From assembly GCA_047626725.1 (NCBI GenBank), contig JBLHSG010000017.1, positions 1 through 64,000 on the forward strand: a stretch of DNA of 64,000 nt, read 5' to 3'. Source of the DNA: Ascidiaceihabitans sp034111945 (lineage in GTDB: Bacteria > Pseudomonadota > Alphaproteobacteria > Rhodobacterales > Rhodobacteraceae). Positions 62,480 to 64,000 of this stretch are shown piece by piece. The number at the start of each line of letters is the position of its first letter. Position 1 is the stretch's first letter. The position numbers and the translations under genes are program-made. The notes beneath the pieces are model-generated. The model was not told the DNA's origin, ran no database searches, and saw only the letters and a program-made list of their open reading frames with translations.

Positions 62480-63334
62480 TTATAGACCGACCAGCGCGCG
62501 GATGTCCGCAGGGGTGCAACCGTCATCGCGATACTTTGAAATGGCGCGCGCATCGTCGCGTTTGGCCAGTCGTTTGCCTGCATCATCGCGTATCAGCGCG
62601 TGGTGGTGATAGGTCGGCGTCGGCAGGTCCAGTAAATGTTGCAGTAAAACGTGGATTTTGGTGGCTTCAAACAGGTCTTGGCCGCGCACAACGTGGGTGA
62701 TCCCTTGGGCCGCATCGTCCAATACAACAGACAAATGATACGACGTTCCCATGTCGCGACGGGCCAGAACAATTGCGCCAATCTGCGTTTTGATATCGTG
62801 ATCAGTGACCGTGATCGGACCGGTTTCGCCGTCAGGCCCAGCACCCGTTTCGGTGAACTGCGCGGACCATTGTTTAAGGCGTGACAGGTTCAGCCGCAGC
62901 GCCGTATCGGTTGTCAAATCCGGCGCCGTGCGCGGCATGTTTTGGCAGGTGCCGGGATAGATCATGCCATCAGGGCCAATCATCGGCGCACCTTCTTGCG
63001 GGGCAGAACTGGCCTTGATGATATCCTTTCGATTACAATGGCATGGGAACAACAGCTCATGTGACCAAAGCCTGTGCAACGCGTCCTGATAGGTGCTGAT
63101 CCGATCCGATTGGCGCAGGACAGGTTCAGGCCAAGACAGGCCCAGCCACGCAAGATCATCATAGATCTGCTGTTCCCATTCATCGCGCGCACGCGATTGG
63201 TCAATGTCTTCGATCCGCAGCAAAAATTCACCACCGTTTTGGTGGGCCATGTCATGGGCAAGCAGCGCGGAATACGCATGACCAAGGTGCAATGGGCCAG
63301 TTGGTGATGGCGCAAATCGCGTACGGAAAGTCAC
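62480..63334 (-). CDS. gluQ: Glutamyl-Q tRNA(Asp) synthetase
   Basis: Attaches glutamate to queuosine-34 of tRNA-Asp; 284 aa, a short glutamyl-tRNA synthetase without anticodon domain. FAPSPTGPLHLGHAYSAL contains the HIGH-like motif. The KMSKS loop is replaced by KRLAKR. The zinc site has CHC at about 98 and YPGTC later. It overlaps the upstream methyltransferase by 4 bp. Confidence 0.92.
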   Translation of the reverse strand: MTFRTRFAPSPTGPLHLGHAYSALLAHDMAHQNGGEFLLRIEDIDQSRARDEWEQQIYDDLAWLGLSWPEPVLRQSDRISTYQDALHRLWSHELLFPCHCNRKDIIKASSAPQEGAPMIGPDGMIYPGTCQNMPRTAPDLTTDTALRLNLSRLKQWSAQFTETGAGPDGETGPITVTDHDIKTQIGAIVLARRDMGTSYHLSVVLDDAAQGITHVVRGQDLFEATKIHVLLQHLLDLPTPTYHHHALIRDDAGKRLAKRDDARAISKYRDDGCTPADIRALVGL

Positions 63335-63945
63335 GCCTTTTCAATAACGTAAACGTTGCTCTTCAAGTTGATTCCGGGTAGGTGGTCGCCGTGTTCCTTG
63401 AGCAGCAATCGCGCTGCACCGCAGTCGGTCCATTCAGAAATGGCACCTTGATGGCTGGGATCAGCAAGCGCGTGATCATTTAGTGAAAACACCAGCTTTC
63501 CATCCCGCGGCAACGCCTTCATCAGCAGATGAAACACCGAAATCGGGGCCGCGCCAACGCCGATCACGCCGATGGCGGAAATATTGGCATAGGTCCCTTT
63601 GGGTACCGGCAAATCTGCACCTGCTTCGATGGTGTCGAGCGCGCGGTAGGCCCCCGTGGCTTTGGCCCCCTCAAGCATTTCTGGCGATAGGTCCAAGCCG
63701 TCGATCATGTCGAAACCGGCCAATCGCAAGGCCAATCCGGACAGGCCAGTGCCGCAGCCAAAATCCAGCATTTGCGTGCTTTTGATGTCAGTGAATTGGG
63801 CAAGGGCAGCGGCGCAGCGCCCTGGCGTCGCATAGCCGTTTTTGGTGATTTCAGCGTCATAACTGGCGGCCCATGCGTCATAATGCGTGCGCACGCTGGC
63901 GCTGGTGGTTTTGCCGTAGGATTTGGTCAGAAAACTTGAACTCAT
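63331..63945 (-). CDS. Class I SAM-dependent methyltransferase
   Basis: A 204-aa methyltransferase with the AdoMet-binding motif LDFGCGTGLSGLALRLAG and the following acidic loop GLDLSPEMLEGAK. The N-terminus has YDAWAASYDAEI, typical of the UbiE/small-molecule group. The substrate is not evident. Its last codons overlap the gluQ start (ATGA), so the two are cotranscribed, but no functional link is clear. A separate minus-strand gene probably ends near 63968. Confidence 0.82.
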   Translation of the reverse strand: MSSSFLTKSYGKTTSASVRTHYDAWAASYDAEITKNGYATPGRCAAALAQFTDIKSTQMLDFGCGTGLSGLALRLAGFDMIDGLDLSPEMLEGAKATGAYRALDTIEAGADLPVPKGTYANISAIGVIGVGAAPISVFHLLMKALPRDGKLVFSLNDHALADPSHQGAISEWTDCGAARLLLKEHGDHLPGINLKSNVYVIEKA

Positions 63946-64000
63946 GGCCCAAGTTTAGCCGCGCATCTTAGCCTGCGTCCAGTGTGTTGGTGCCAAGCCA

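Noticed and set aside
63968..64000. C-terminal end of a further minus-strand gene (last codons LDAG then TAA)
   Set aside because: Only ten codons are inside the window, too little to support a feature.

Overview
The window looks like a chromosomal segment of a marine-type alphaproteobacterium of the Rhodobacteraceae (Roseobacter group). The evidence is sciP next to ctrA, Hint-domain RTX proteins, the gene order pyrH-frr-uppS-cdsA-dxr-rseP-bamA-ompH-fabZ-lpxA-lpxI-lpxB, an SSB ending in DDEIPF, and many ATGA-type overlaps. The species cannot be named from sequence alone. No prophage, CRISPR array, rRNA or intact insertion sequence was seen.

Layout: 1-2.7 kb holds arginase with a divergent Lrp-type regulator, a dsbB/DedA-type pair and tRNA-Leu(CAA). 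2.7-17.5 kb is the accessory part. It contains a gene-poor decayed stretch, a 347-aa Hint protein, a pseudogene relic, a membrane class III nucleotide cyclase, a giant 2476-aa RTX/cadherin-like/Hint protein and a 621-aa RTX/Hint protein. The two RTX proteins end in nearly the same Hint module. 17.5-28 kb has a MobA-like nucleotidyltransferase, two head-to-head paralogous FAD/GcvT dehydrogenases, a CorC-type protein, a divergent metallophosphoesterase, a Xer recombinase and two unknown envelope genes. 28-33.5 kb has aroK-aroB, a ThDP enzyme, ssb, a lytic transglycosylase and a small membrane protein. 33.5-39.5 kb is a peptide-type ABC importer without a binding protein, followed by an AraC regulator and miaA.

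40.5-52.8 kb is the core envelope cluster: UMP kinase, ribosome recycling factor, undecaprenyl-PP and CDP-diacylglycerol synthesis, MEP pathway, RseP, BamA, OmpH/Skp, FabZ and the lipid A genes. It contains a 41-aa gene framed by two hairpins. 52.9-60 kb holds mnmA, then sciP and ctrA (cell-cycle control), ligA-recG (DNA repair) and a 42-aa membrane protein behind an array of GTTC/GAAC elements that match the alphaproteobacterial LexA box. 60-64 kb holds a soluble chemoreceptor, an IscU/NifU-like scaffold, hisI, gluQ and a methyltransferase.

The best candidates for undescribed biology are the LexA-type array with its small membrane protein (59.7-59.9 kb) and the set of three Hint-domain proteins with shared regulatory sequence motifs (3.2-17.5 kb).
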